Shown: piece after piece, positions 1 through 8,400 of the stretch
Layout: each line of letters opens with the position of its first letter
Position numbering within the stretch: position 1 is the first letter of the stretch
Assembly (NCBI GenBank): GCA_030447955.1
Contig: JAUJNY010000004.1
Location: forward strand, 1-57,039
Length of the DNA stretch: 57,039 bases
Direction: 5' to 3'
From: Jiangellales bacterium
GTDB taxonomy: Bacteria; Actinomycetota; Actinomycetes; Jiangellales; Jiangellaceae
The notes under the pieces: model-generated
What the model was told of the DNA's origin: nothing
Seen by the model: the letters and a program-made list of their open reading frames with translations, nothing else
Database searches by the model: none
Position numbers and translations under genes: made by a program

Positions 1-170
1 CCCCGCGCCCCCCGTCCAGACCCCCGGCGCGGCCGGGGGCGCGGGGGCCGCCCGCGGCCCCCCAGCCCGCGCGGGGCGGGGGCGGGGCGCCCGCGCGGGT
101 CCCCCCCCCCCCCGCGGCCGCCCCCCCCCCCCCGGCGGCCCCCCCGCGGGGGGGGGGCCCCCGCCGCCGG
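1..170. other. G/C homopolymer-rich low-complexity stretch
   Basis: Almost every base is G or C, with C-runs and G-runs up to more than ten long and no convincing codon structure. It abuts the 3' end of whiB7. It may be a collapsed or mis-assembled contig end, or a real GC-rich terminator region. No gene is called here. Confidence 0.7.
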
Positions 171-175
171 TGGGG

Positions 176-508
176 TCAGGCCGCCACCTCGTGCCTCGTG
201 TCGTCCTTGCGCGGCCGCCCGCGCGGACGCTTGCGTGGGACGACGACGCCCTGGACGAAGAGCTCGCCACCCCAGACACCCCACGGTTCACGCCGTTCCA
301 GCGCACCGGCGAGGCACTGCGGCCGCACCGGGCACGACTGGCAAAGGGCCTTCGCTGTCTCGACGTCCTCGGGCCGCTCGGCGAAGAACAGCTCCGGGTC
401 CTCCAACCGGCAGGGCAGCTCGGCCGCAGCAACTCCCATCGCGGCGAGCAGCTGCGGCAACGACGTGGTCGACGTCACGGTGGTCGACGTCATGGTGGTC
501 GACGTCAT
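176..508 (-). CDS. whiB7: WhiB7-type redox-sensing transcription factor
   Basis: A 110-residue WhiB-family protein. Four cysteines (C33, C56, C59, C65) match the [4Fe-4S] ligand pattern C-x22-C-x2-C-x5-C, followed by the GVWGGE turn (about 77-82) and a C-terminal RGRPRK AT-hook near residue 96. That AT-hook is the hallmark of WhiB7/WblC, which partners the primary sigma factor and activates intrinsic antibiotic-resistance genes. The start at 508 is chosen because GGGAGGTGA lies about 7 nt upstream; the frame stays open further upstream but without such a site. The first 15 residues are three MTSTT-like repeats. It follows a uORF and a terminator-like hairpin, and lies downstream of uvrD2 on the same strand, as in mycobacteria. 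Confidence 0.93.
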   Translation of the reverse strand: MTSTTMTSTTVTSTTSLPQLLAAMGVAAAELPCRLEDPELFFAERPEDVETAKALCQSCPVRPQCLAGALERREPWGVWGGELFVQGVVVPRKRPRGRPRKDDTRHEVAA

Positions 509-570
509 GGTGGTGGTCACCTCCCTTGGAGGGCTCGAGCCCGCGGGGAACGGGCGCCGGACATGCGAAA

Positions 571-600
571 GGCCGCGGATCCCGGGTGGGGTCCGCGGCC
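571..600 (-). terminator. whiB7 leader attenuator hairpin
   Basis: GGCCGCGGA (571-579) and TCCGCGGCC (592-600) form a perfect 9-bp stem that can extend inward with CCC/GGG pairs. In the minus-strand transcript the stem is followed by UUUCG. It lies between the uORF stop (621) and the whiB7 start (508), where intrinsic attenuators of whiB7/wblC leaders are known to sit. Termination is inferred. Confidence 0.72.
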
Positions 601-609
601 TCGGAGGTG

Positions 610-629
610 CCGGTCTGCTGCTAGACCGG
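610..629 (-). promoter_or_regulatory. Hairpin spanning the uORF stop codon
   Basis: CCGGTCT (610-616) and AGACCGG (623-629) pair around a 6-nt loop. The uORF stop TAG (623-621) lies at the arm/loop boundary, so a ribosome terminating there would melt this hairpin. It probably acts as the sensor part of the whiB7 leader, upstream of the 571-600 terminator. Confidence 0.55.
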
Positions 630-857
630 GGGACTCCAGCCACGGACGCCCGGGAAGGCGTCGACGACGATCGGCAGGTTGGAGATCTGCGGGTTGGGGA
701 TCCGCGGGTGACGGGTGGTGCCGGACATGCGTGCCCGGCTGACCTCGCGATAGCCGGGGCCGACCTGCTTGGGTGCGTCACCGAGGAAGCTCGCCACGGC
801 GCACGCGTTCGACCGCGCAGCGTCCTGGGTGGACGTCGTCGTCGTCGTGTTGATCAT
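621..857 (-). CDS. whiB7 upstream open reading frame (leader peptide)
   Basis: A 78-codon frame starting ATG at 857, with GAGGAGGTG about 8 nt upstream. It ends 112 nt before the whiB7 start. The predicted peptide begins with a Thr-rich run like the WhiB7 N-terminus and otherwise resembles no family I know. Its position after a promoter-like pair (912-940) and before two hairpins matches the uORFs whose translation state controls read-through into whiB7/wblC. Its role is inferred to be regulatory: slow or blocked translation would change leader folding. A stable protein product is not expected but cannot be excluded. Confidence 0.65.
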   Translation of the reverse strand: MINTTTTTSTQDAARSNACAVASFLGDAPKQVGPGYREVSRARMSGTTRHPRIPNPQISNLPIVVDAFPGVRGWSPPV

Positions 858-911
858 CGTGGTGACACCTCCTCACGCCATAGTGGGCCCGCTAGCCGGG
901 GCGTTCTTGGA

Positions 912-940
912 AGGCTAGGGGGCGCGGCGGCGGGGAGCAA
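912..940 (-). promoter_or_regulatory. Predicted whiB7 promoter
   Basis: On the minus strand TTGCTC (940-935) and TAGCCT (917-912) are separated by exactly 17 nt, giving a plausible -35/-10 pair. The bases just upstream of the -35 (CAATTCGT) are relatively AT-rich, as expected of WhiB7-activated promoters. Transcription would start near 905 and read the uORF. Confidence 0.5.
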
Positions 941-974
941 ACGAATTGTCGCTGCGTTGCTCAACCGTTATCGC

Positions 975-3092
975 TCACGTCGTGCGGCACAGCGCCAGCA
1001 CCTCAGCGCCGTAGCGGTCGAGCTTGGTGCGACCGACTCCGGGCACGGCGGCCAGCTGGGCGGCGTCGCCAGGGCGCGTCTCGGCGATGGCGGTCAATGT
1101 CGCGTCGGTGAACACGCAGTACGCCGGCACCCGCTGCTCGGCTGCCCGCGCGAGCCGCCAGCTGCGCAGGCTCTCGAACAGCTCCTCGTCTCGATCGACC
1201 GGGCAGTCCGGGCAGCGCCCCAGCTTGCGCCCCACCGCGCTGGCGAGCGCACGGTGGCAGACCCGGCAGCGTGCCACCGAACGTGCACCGGTGCCGCGAC
1301 CGGCGCCGGTCGCGGCCCGCACCGGACGACGTCGCCCGCTGCCGTCGCCGTCGACCGGGCGCACGCCGTCGAGGAAGCGGCTGGCCGAGCGTCGCCCGCG
1401 CCCCCCCGGCGCGCGGGCAACCGACCAGGACAGGCTCAGCCGGGTGCGGGCGCGGGTGATGCCGACGTACAGGAGCCGGCGCTCCTCCTCGACCTGCGCG
1501 GGCGTCGCGGCGTGGACGATCGGCAGGGTGCCCTCGTGGCAGCCGACGATGAACACCGCGTCCCACTCCAGCCCCTTGGCCGCGTGCAGGGAGGCGAGCG
1601 TGACTCCGTCGACGAGCGGCGCGTGCTGAGCGGCGGCCCGAGCCTCCAGCTCGGCCACGAAAGCGGCCAGGTCGGCTTCCGGCTGGGCAGCGGCCACCTC
1701 GGCAGCCAGGCCGCTCAGCGCGGACAACGACTCCCAACGCTCCCGGACGGCACCCGGTCCGGGCGGTGGCTGCCCCGCCGACCAGCCGAGTCCGGCGAGC
1801 ACGTCCCCGAGGTCGGCGACCAGGTCGCCGCTGCCCTCGCCGGCGCGCGCCGCGCCACGAGCCAGCAAGGTGGCCTGGCGCACCTCGGGGCGGTCGAAGA
1901 AGCGGTCGGCTCCACGTACGACGTACGGCACGCCGGCCTGCGCAAGCGCCTGTTCGTAGGCCTGCGACTGGGCGTTGACGCGATAGAGCACCGCGACCTC
2001 CCGCGGTGGGGTGCCGTCCTGCACCAGGCGGTGGATGGCACGGGCGACCGCACCCGCCTCGGCGACCTCGTCGGGATGCTCGGCGTAGGTCACTGCCGGA
2101 CCGGGAGGGCGCTGGGCCTCCAGCGCAAGGCGCAGCGGCGCCGCGGGTCCGGTGGCGGCGGACAGCACCGCGTTGGCGACGGACACCACCTGCGGGGTGG
2201 ACCGGTAGTCGCGGACCAGCCGGACGACCGCCGCACCGGGGTGTCGGAGGGGGAATTCGAGCAGGTGCTCCCAGCGCGCACCGGCGAAGGAGTAAATGGT
2301 CTGGGCGGGGTCGCCGACGACGCACACCTCCTGGCGATCACCGAGCCAGGCCTCGAGCAGGCGCTGCTGCAGCGGCGAGACGTCCTGGTATTCGTCGACG
2401 ACCAGGTGGCGGTACTGGCCGCGGACCTGCTCCGCAACGCCGGGATAGGTCTCGAGCAGGCCGACCGCGGACAGCAGCACGTCCTCCAGGTCGATGCGTC
2501 CCCGCTCGGCCTTGACCTGCTCGTATGAGGCGTAGATCCGCCCCACCGCGGGGGCGTCAAGGGAGCCGACGGACCGGCCGGCTGCGGTCGCCGCCGCGGC
2601 GTACCCCTCGGCGGTGACGTTGCTGACCTTGGCCCACTCGACCTCACCGGCGAGGTCGCGCAGCAGCGGGGCGTCGCTGCCGAGGCGGCAGCGGGTGACT
2701 GCTTCGCGCAGCAGCGCGAGCTTGGACTCCACGATCGGCGGGAGCTCGCTGCCCATCACCCGTGGCCAGAACCAGCGCGACTGGCGCAGTGCGGCGGAGT
2801 GGAACGTGCGTGCCTGGACGCCGTCGACGCCGAGGCCGCGCAGCCGGGCCCGCATCTCCCCGGCTGCGCGGGTGGTGAAAGTGACCGCGAGCACCGTGCG
2901 AGCGTCGTACGCCCCGTTGTGGACGCCGTAGGCGATGCGGTGGGTGATCGCGCGGGTCTTGCCGGTGCCGGCGCCGGCGAGCACGCACAGCGGGCCGCCG
3001 AGCGTCGTCGCGACCTCGCGCTGCTCGGGGTCGAGGCCGTCCAGGACCGTCTCGGGGTCGGCGCTGCCCAGCTCCGCCACCCGCTGGACCAT
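975..3092 (-). CDS. uvrD2: ATP-dependent DNA helicase UvrD2
   Basis: A 705-residue superfamily 1A helicase. Walker A GAGTGKT lies near residue 40-46, a DEYQDV Walker B follows near residue 220, and helicase motifs continue to about residue 570. After the motor comes a tetracysteine segment (CRVC...CPDC), then an HRDC-like domain ending near PGVGRTKLDRYG. That combination is typical of actinobacterial UvrD2, a 3'-5' translocase/helicase in DNA repair that is essential in M. tuberculosis. ATG 3092 gives the expected family length; the frame extends upstream to 3218 with low-complexity Arg/Ala sequence that looks non-coding. It is divergent from mrx1 and upstream of whiB7 on the same strand. Confidence 0.92.
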   Translation of the reverse strand: MVQRVAELGSADPETVLDGLDPEQREVATTLGGPLCVLAGAGTGKTRAITHRIAYGVHNGAYDARTVLAVTFTTRAAGEMRARLRGLGVDGVQARTFHSAALRQSRWFWPRVMGSELPPIVESKLALLREAVTRCRLGSDAPLLRDLAGEVEWAKVSNVTAEGYAAAATAAGRSVGSLDAPAVGRIYASYEQVKAERGRIDLEDVLLSAVGLLETYPGVAEQVRGQYRHLVVDEYQDVSPLQQRLLEAWLGDRQEVCVVGDPAQTIYSFAGARWEHLLEFPLRHPGAAVVRLVRDYRSTPQVVSVANAVLSAATGPAAPLRLALEAQRPPGPAVTYAEHPDEVAEAGAVARAIHRLVQDGTPPREVAVLYRVNAQSQAYEQALAQAGVPYVVRGADRFFDRPEVRQATLLARGAARAGEGSGDLVADLGDVLAGLGWSAGQPPPGPGAVRERWESLSALSGLAAEVAAAQPEADLAAFVAELEARAAAQHAPLVDGVTLASLHAAKGLEWDAVFIVGCHEGTLPIVHAATPAQVEEERRLLYVGITRARTRLSLSWSVARAPGGRGRRSASRFLDGVRPVDGDGSGRRRPVRAATGAGRGTGARSVARCRVCHRALASAVGRKLGRCPDCPVDRDEELFESLRSWRLARAAEQRVPAYCVFTDATLTAIAETRPGDAAQLAAVPGVGRTKLDRYGAEVLALCRTT

Positions 3093-3149
3093 CGCGCCAT
3101 CCTCGCAGCAAGGGCCGACAGCACGGATGTACGCGGCCGCCCCTCGGCG

Positions 3150-3190
3150 CGCGTACCGCCGTACCCCGTACCGCCGCACCGCCGTACCGC
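3150..3190. repeat. Degenerate CGTACCGC-type tandem repeats
   Basis: About 40 bp of imperfect repeats of a GTACCGCC unit lie in the 300-bp gap between uvrD2 and mrx1; a further similar motif occurs near 3310-3325. The rest of the gap (3093-3395) shows no gene. Possible roles are regulator binding or simple low complexity. Confidence 0.6.
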
Positions 3191-3395
3191 GGGCCGCGGG
3201 CTTGATCGGTGTGAACAAGTGGTCGCCCTGACGACCATCGACCCCTGTGGATCACGCCTAGGCAGGTGGTCGGCATCCCGCCGACCCCGCCCGGCGCCGG
3301 ACCGCGCGCGCGTACCGCCGTCGGAATAGCCGTAGCCGCCCAGCCGGTTGTCAACGGGGGCGATCGGTCGCCGCCAGGCCTGGGAGGAAGCGCAG

Positions 3396-3641
3396 ATGAC
3401 TGCTCTCACGATGTACAGCACGCCGTGGTGCGGCTACTGCCACCGGCTGGGGCGACAGCTGGAGCGCGAAGGCGTCCCGTTCGAGGTCGTGGACGTCGAG
3501 CAGGACCGCTCCGCCGCCGAGTACGTGATGAGCGTCAACGGCGGCAACCGCACGGTTCCGACGGTGGTCTTTCCCGACGGCTCGGCGCTGACGAACCCGA
3601 GCGTGGCTCAGGTACGCGAGCGGCTCGCGGCTACTAGCTGA
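3396..3641 (+). CDS. mrx1: Mycoredoxin-type glutaredoxin
   Basis: An 81-residue thioredoxin-fold protein of the glutaredoxin group. The active site is WCGYC near residue 10-14, followed by the cis-proline segment TVPTVV near residue 55. Mycoredoxin-1 uses this CxYC motif to reduce mixed disulfides between proteins and mycothiol in the cytoplasm. The start at 3396 is preferred because GGGAGGAAG lies about 7 nt upstream; an earlier in-frame start at 3348 would add 16 residues with no family similarity. It is divergent from uvrD2 and convergent with nudC. The same trio of neighbours is found in mycobacteria. Confidence 0.88.
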   Translation: MTALTMYSTPWCGYCHRLGRQLEREGVPFEVVDVEQDRSAAEYVMSVNGGNRTVPTVVFPDGSALTNPSVAQVRERLAATS

Positions 3642-3662
3642 CGTCGCCGGCACGGGGCCCGG

Positions 3663-3710
3663 TGCAGAGCTGCCCCGGTTGCAGAGCTGCCCCGGTTGCA
3701 GAGCTGCACG
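3663..3710. repeat. Near-triplicate 17-bp direct repeat
   Basis: TGCAGAGCTGCCCCGGT occurs at 3663-3679 and 3680-3696, and a third truncated copy runs from 3697 to 3710. It fills the 74-bp gap between the convergent genes mrx1 and nudC. Each unit contains a near-palindrome around AGAGCT, so the transcripts may fold into alternative hairpins. Confidence 0.8.
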
Positions 3711-3715
3711 GCGGC

Positions 3716-4621
3716 TCAGGCTCCGTCCGGCAGCGGGCCGCCGTACCAGCCCTCAACCAGCTTGCGGGCGATCGACACCGACGCCGGCAGCGTGATCTCT
3801 CCCGCCGCGAGGGCGTCCTGCAACTCGTGCCGGGAGAACCAGCGCGCCTCCACGATCTCGTGGCCGTCTGGACGCGGAGTCCCTCCCGGCGAGCTGGCGA
3901 AGAAGGCAAGCATCAGGCTGGAGGGAAACGGCCACGGCTGGCTGCCCGCGTAGCAGGGCGCGCTGACGACGATGCCCGTCTCCTCCGCCACCTCACGGAT
4001 GAGCGCCTGCTCGCAGGACTCCCCCGGCTCAACGAAGCCAGCGAGGGCCGAGAAGCGTCGGTCCGGCCAGCTGGCCTGCCGCCCCAGCAGGGCACGGTCG
4101 TCGGGGTCGATGACCAGCATGATCACCGCCGGGTCGGTGCGCGGGTAGTGCTCGGAGCCGTCAGCGGGACAGCGGCGCACGTGACCGGCCGCGGCCACCT
4201 CTGTACCGGCGCCACAGCGGGCGCAGTGGCGGTGCGCAGCGTGCCAATTGGACAGTGCCGCGGCGTGGGCGAAGAGTCCGGCGTCGCGGTCGGGGAGCAG
4301 CGCCCCGGCCTCCCGCAGCGACACCGAGTCACCCGGTGGCGGCCCGTCCGGCAGGTGCACCGCGAAGTAGGCGGCGCCCTCGCCGTCGACGCCAAGGAGG
4401 TAACGCTCCCCCAGCGGCGCGGTGGCGCTGGGCACCAGCCGCAGCCCGTCGGTGTCACCGAGTGCGCGACCGGCGCCCACCTGCACGACCCGGCTGCGCG
4501 GGTCGGCCCAGGCGGCAGCCAGCCACTCGGGGTCGCTGCGGCGTCCGGCGGCGCGGTCCAGTGTCGCGCGGGACAGCGCGAGCGGTCCGGCGATGGCGTG
4601 CGGTCCGCGGGCGGTGGCCAT
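3716..4621 (-). CDS. nudC: NAD(+) diphosphatase / Nudix hydrolase NudC
   Basis: A 301-residue NudC-family Nudix hydrolase, which splits NADH/NAD+ into NMN and AMP and can remove NAD caps from RNA. The N-terminal NUDIX-like half is followed by a zinc-ribbon segment (CARC...RRC near residues 140-165), the Nudix box (G-FVEPGE-x6-REVAEETG, near 200-222) and the NudC signature SQPWPFP. The fourth zinc cysteine seems to be absent (RRCPADG). ATG 4621 follows a TACGAT box by 8 nt, suggesting a leaderless transcript. It is divergent from the EEP hydrolase at 4665. Confidence 0.92.
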   Translation of the reverse strand: MATARGPHAIAGPLALSRATLDRAAGRRSDPEWLAAAWADPRSRVVQVGAGRALGDTDGLRLVPSATAPLGERYLLGVDGEGAAYFAVHLPDGPPPGDSVSLREAGALLPDRDAGLFAHAAALSNWHAAHRHCARCGAGTEVAAAGHVRRCPADGSEHYPRTDPAVIMLVIDPDDRALLGRQASWPDRRFSALAGFVEPGESCEQALIREVAEETGIVVSAPCYAGSQPWPFPSSLMLAFFASSPGGTPRPDGHEIVEARWFSRHELQDALAAGEITLPASVSIARKLVEGWYGGPLPDGA

Positions 4622-4629
4622 CGCGGCGG

Positions 4630-4656
4630 ATCGTAGTGACGGCGGAGGCGTAGCGT
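4630..4656. promoter_or_regulatory. Divergent -10 boxes for nudC and the EEP gene
   Basis: Minus strand: TACGAT at 4635-4630, 8 nt before the nudC ATG. Plus strand: TAGCGT at 4651-4656, 8 nt before the GTG at 4665. Both fit leaderless transcription. No strong -35 hexamer is visible. Confidence 0.4.
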
Positions 4657-4664
4657 CGGCCGTC

Positions 4665-5483
4665 GTGGCAGCCCTGGGCATTGGGACGTTCAACCTGCTG
4701 CACGGGCTGTCCCTGCGCGACGGGCAAGCGCGGGTCGCGGACCTACAGGCGGCCGCCGGGATGCTCGACGCCGACGTGCTGGCCCTGCAGGAAGTGGACC
4801 GACACCAACCCCGCTCCGGGGATGCGGACCAGACCGCGGTGGTGGCCGCGGAGCTCAGCGCGCCATGGTGGCGCTTTGTCCCCACCCTGCACGGCACCCC
4901 AGGCCCCGGAGAGTCCTGGGAGCCGGCATCCGAGGATGGCGGGAGCGCGAGCGCGACGGGGACGCCGACAACGACGGCAACGGCGACGGGTCCCTCGTAC
5001 GGGATCGGGCTGGTGTCGCGGCTGCCGGTGCTGGAGTGGCGGGTGCTGCGCTTTGGGCGGGCCGCGGGCTCGCTCCCGCTGCTGGTACCCGGACAGGGGA
5101 TCGTGCGCGTCCCCGACGAGCCGCGGGTCGCGGTGGCCGCGGTCGTCGCCGGCCCGAGCGGCCCATTCACCGTCGCCACGACGCACGTGTCGTTCGTCCC
5201 TCCACACGGCCAGCGTCAGCTCCGCGCGATCGTGCGCTGGCTCGCGGGCGCACCCCGCCCCGTGCTGCTCGCCGGCGACCTCAACACCCCGGGCCGGCTG
5301 CCCGCGTGGCTCAGCGGGTACACGCAGCTGGCGCGCCGGGCGACGTACCCGTCCTGGAAACCGCGGGTTCAGTGGGACCACGTCCTGGCCGACGGAGTCG
5401 GCCACGAGCAGGTCGGCGAGGTCTCGGCGCGGCAGCTGCCCGTCTCGGACCACTGCGCGTTGCGGGTCGACGTCCATCTCTAG
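4665..5483 (+). CDS. Endonuclease/exonuclease/phosphatase family protein
   Basis: A 272-residue metal-dependent hydrolase of the EEP (DNase I-like) superfamily. Motifs in order: GTFNLLHG near the N-terminus (metal-region Asn), LQEVD near residue 45 (metal Glu), the GDLNTPG block near 205 (catalytic Asp/Asn) and SDHCAL near the end (catalytic His). There is no signal peptide, so a cytoplasmic role on nucleic acid or a phosphoester is likely; the substrate is unknown. A Gly/Ala/Thr-rich insertion lies near residues 90-110. GTG 4665 is the only well-placed start. Its TAG stop overlaps the adnB stop on the other strand. Confidence 0.82.
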   Translation: MAALGIGTFNLLHGLSLRDGQARVADLQAAAGMLDADVLALQEVDRHQPRSGDADQTAVVAAELSAPWWRFVPTLHGTPGPGESWEPASEDGGSASATGTPTTTATATGPSYGIGLVSRLPVLEWRVLRFGRAAGSLPLLVPGQGIVRVPDEPRVAVAAVVAGPSGPFTVATTHVSFVPPHGQRQLRAIVRWLAGAPRPVLLAGDLNTPGRLPAWLSGYTQLARRATYPSWKPRVQWDHVLADGVGHEQVGEVSARQLPVSDHCALRVDVHL

Positions 5484-8400
5484 GCCCCCTCGGGTGCCGG
5501 GACCGAGCGCACCAGTGCGGCAAGCCCGTCCTCGTCGAGCAGGTCGACCGGGCGGATCGTGACGTCGTCGGCGACGTGGTGAAAGGCGGCGCTCACTCGT
5601 TCCAGCGGCAGGTTGTGCAACCGCGACCACGCCAGCCGGTAGGCGGCCAGCTGCACTGACCGGGCGGAGTCCTCGCGGGTGCCGCTCGGCGGCGGCCCCG
5701 TCTTCCAGTCGACGACTTCGAGACCGCCGTCCGGCGTGGGGAAGACGGCGTCGGCCCGGCCCCGCAGCAGCAGGCCCGCAACCACCAGCTCGAAGGGTGC
5801 CTCAACCTCAACCGGCTGACGCTGGGCCCAGCTGGACGCCAGGAAGGCGGCCTGCAGGGCGGCGAGCTGCGCGTCGGGGACGGCGTCCGCGTCGGCTGAG
5901 CCGGGCAGCTCGTCGATGTCGAGCAGCCGCGGAGCGCCGTACCGGCCCTCGACCCAGGCGTGGAAGGCAGTTCCGCGCCGGGCCAACGGGTCGGGCCGGG
6001 CGGGCAACGGCCGGCGGATCGCGCGCGCCAGCCCGGAGGGGTCGCGGCGCAGCTGCACGAGCGCGGACACCGACAGCCGAGTCGGCAACGTCACGGGCAC
6101 GGTTGCGTCACCGTGGGGGCGGCGGCGTTCGGCGAGCAGCAGCCCGACGTCTCGGTCCCACTCCGCGCCGGCACCGGCCATGGAGCAGTCGGCACCGTCG
6201 GCGGCGCCTGGACAGTCAGCGCCACCGGGACACTCAGCACCGCCGGGACAGTCGGCGCAGTCCGAACCGATCCGGAGCTGGGCGGCGCGGACGAGAGCAG
6301 CCCCGGCTTCGATCTGCGCCCGCCTCGGGCCGAGCGGGTCGTCGGGCCAGCACGTGCCGGTGCGGCGGGCGACCAGTGGGTTGCCACCGGAGATGTCGAC
6401 GGGATCGCACCAGACGGCCACGGTGCCCGCACCGGCCAGGCAGGCAGCGCGTACGTCCAGCAGCAGCTCCCCCGGCTGGCGTGGGGCGAACGTGTCGTCC
6501 CAGCGGTAGCCGGAACAGACCAACAACCGGCGCGCGCGGGTGACGGCGACGTAGGCCAGCCGCCGCTCCTCCAGCCGCTCGCGGGCGCCGCAGTCACGTA
6601 CGAAGCGCGCGTAGGCCTCGTGGACCTCCCGCTGGTCCGCCGCGCGGTCGATGTCGAAGCCGGGCAGGTCGTCACCGTCGCCGCGCAGCGGGAACGGCAA
6701 CTCCCCGAGGTCGTTGAGCCAGGCCTTCGCAGCCTCCGGGGCCCCCGGGAAGACCTTGTCGACCATGCCGGGCACGAAGACGACGTCCCACTCCAGGCCC
6801 TTGGCGCCGTGCACGGTCAGCACCTGGACGCGCTCGCCATCGACATGAACCTCACCGGGGCGCAGCCCGCGCTCCTCTGCGGCGGCCGCCTCGAGGTAGC
6901 TGAGGAAGGCGGGCAGGCCGGCCTCGTCACCCGTAGCGGCGAACTCGGCTGTCACGTCGAGGAAGCGGTCGAGGTGGACGCGTGACGGCCCGAGCGTGCC
7001 GGTCCGGGCGCTCACCTCGACGTCGACTCCCAGAGTCGCGACCACATCCGTCACGAGGTCGCTCAGCGGTTGCGCCGCGCGGGCACGCAGCGCCCGTAGC
7101 TCCCGGCTCAGCGCGGTGATCCGCCGGTGTCCCTCCACGGAGAGCCAACCCCATGGGGGCGGCGTGTCCACCGCGTCGCAGAGGCTGCGCTTGTCGGCCT
7201 CGTCCGGCTCCGTTTCGACGGCGCGTCCCGCGGTCGGGGGTACGAGCTGCGACCCGGCGGCTCCCCGACCGTCGCGGCCAGCGCCACCGGTGTCGACGAG
7301 CCGCCGCGCCCAGCGTCCGAGCGCGTCGAGGTCGCGGGGACCGATGCGCCACCGGGCACCGGTGAGCAGCCTGACCAGCGCGTCACCGCGGCTGGGATCG
7401 ACGAGGACCTGCAGGGTGGCGACGACATCGGCGACTTCGGGCATGGTGAGCAGTCCACCGACGCCGACCACCTCGACGGGCAATCCCCGCTCGTGCAGTG
7501 CCCGGGCGATCCGCTCGATCTGCGCCCGCCGCCGGACGAGGACTGCCACGCTGGGCCTGGCCCGACCGGCCGCGTGCTCGTTGCGCCCGGCCCACTCCCG
7601 AGCCACGCGCTCAGCGATGTCGGCGGCCTCGTCCTCCACGCTGTGATGCAGCGCGCAGACCACCTCGCCCTTGGCCGCTCTACCGACCGCGCCGTTGCGG
7701 ATGCTCGCGGCGCCCGTCCAGCGGTGGCCGTCCAGCGCGCCACCGAAGCCGCCCGGCGTCGTCAGCTCGGGGACGACGAGACCTCGCTGGCGCAGCGGCG
7801 CGGCGACCGCGTTGGCGACGGCGAGCACTGGCGCGGTGTTGCGAAAGCTGGTGCTGAGCGTGCGGCAGGGTGCCGGCGCCCCGTCCGCGGCCGCGAAGTG
7901 CCGCCGAAACGCCGACAACGACGCCGCGCTGGCCCCGCGCCAGCCGTAGATGGACTGGCAGGGGTCGCCCACGGCCGTCACCGGATGACCTCCCCCGAAC
8001 AGTGCCCGGAGCAGGACCAGCTGGGCGTGGCTGGTGTCCTGGTATTCGTCGAGCATCACGACCGCGTAGCGGGAACGCTCGAGCTGTCCAATTTCCGGGA
8101 AGGTCACGCCCAGGCGGGCGGCGAGGGCAGCCTGGTCGGAGAAGTCGACCAGCTCCCGGCAGCGCTTGTCCGCCCGGAAGGCCTCGACGAGGGGCAGCAG
8201 CTGCAGCCGTGCCTCCTGGCGGGCGCGGGCCTGCGCGACGGATGCGTACAGCTGTCCTGCGGTGCGCTGGCCGGGGGCACGGGGGATGGCCGCGAGCCGG
8301 TCGATCAGCCGCAGCGTCCACGCCCGCAGCGCCGCCGGCTCGACGAGGTGACCGGACAGCTCGCCGTGCAGGGCGAGGACCGCGTCCACCACGGTGGTGA

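Noticed and set aside
198..2528. Long plus-strand open frame opposite uvrD2 and whiB7
   Set aside because: High-GC shadow of the real minus-strand genes; composition is Arg/Gly-rich with no domain motifs.
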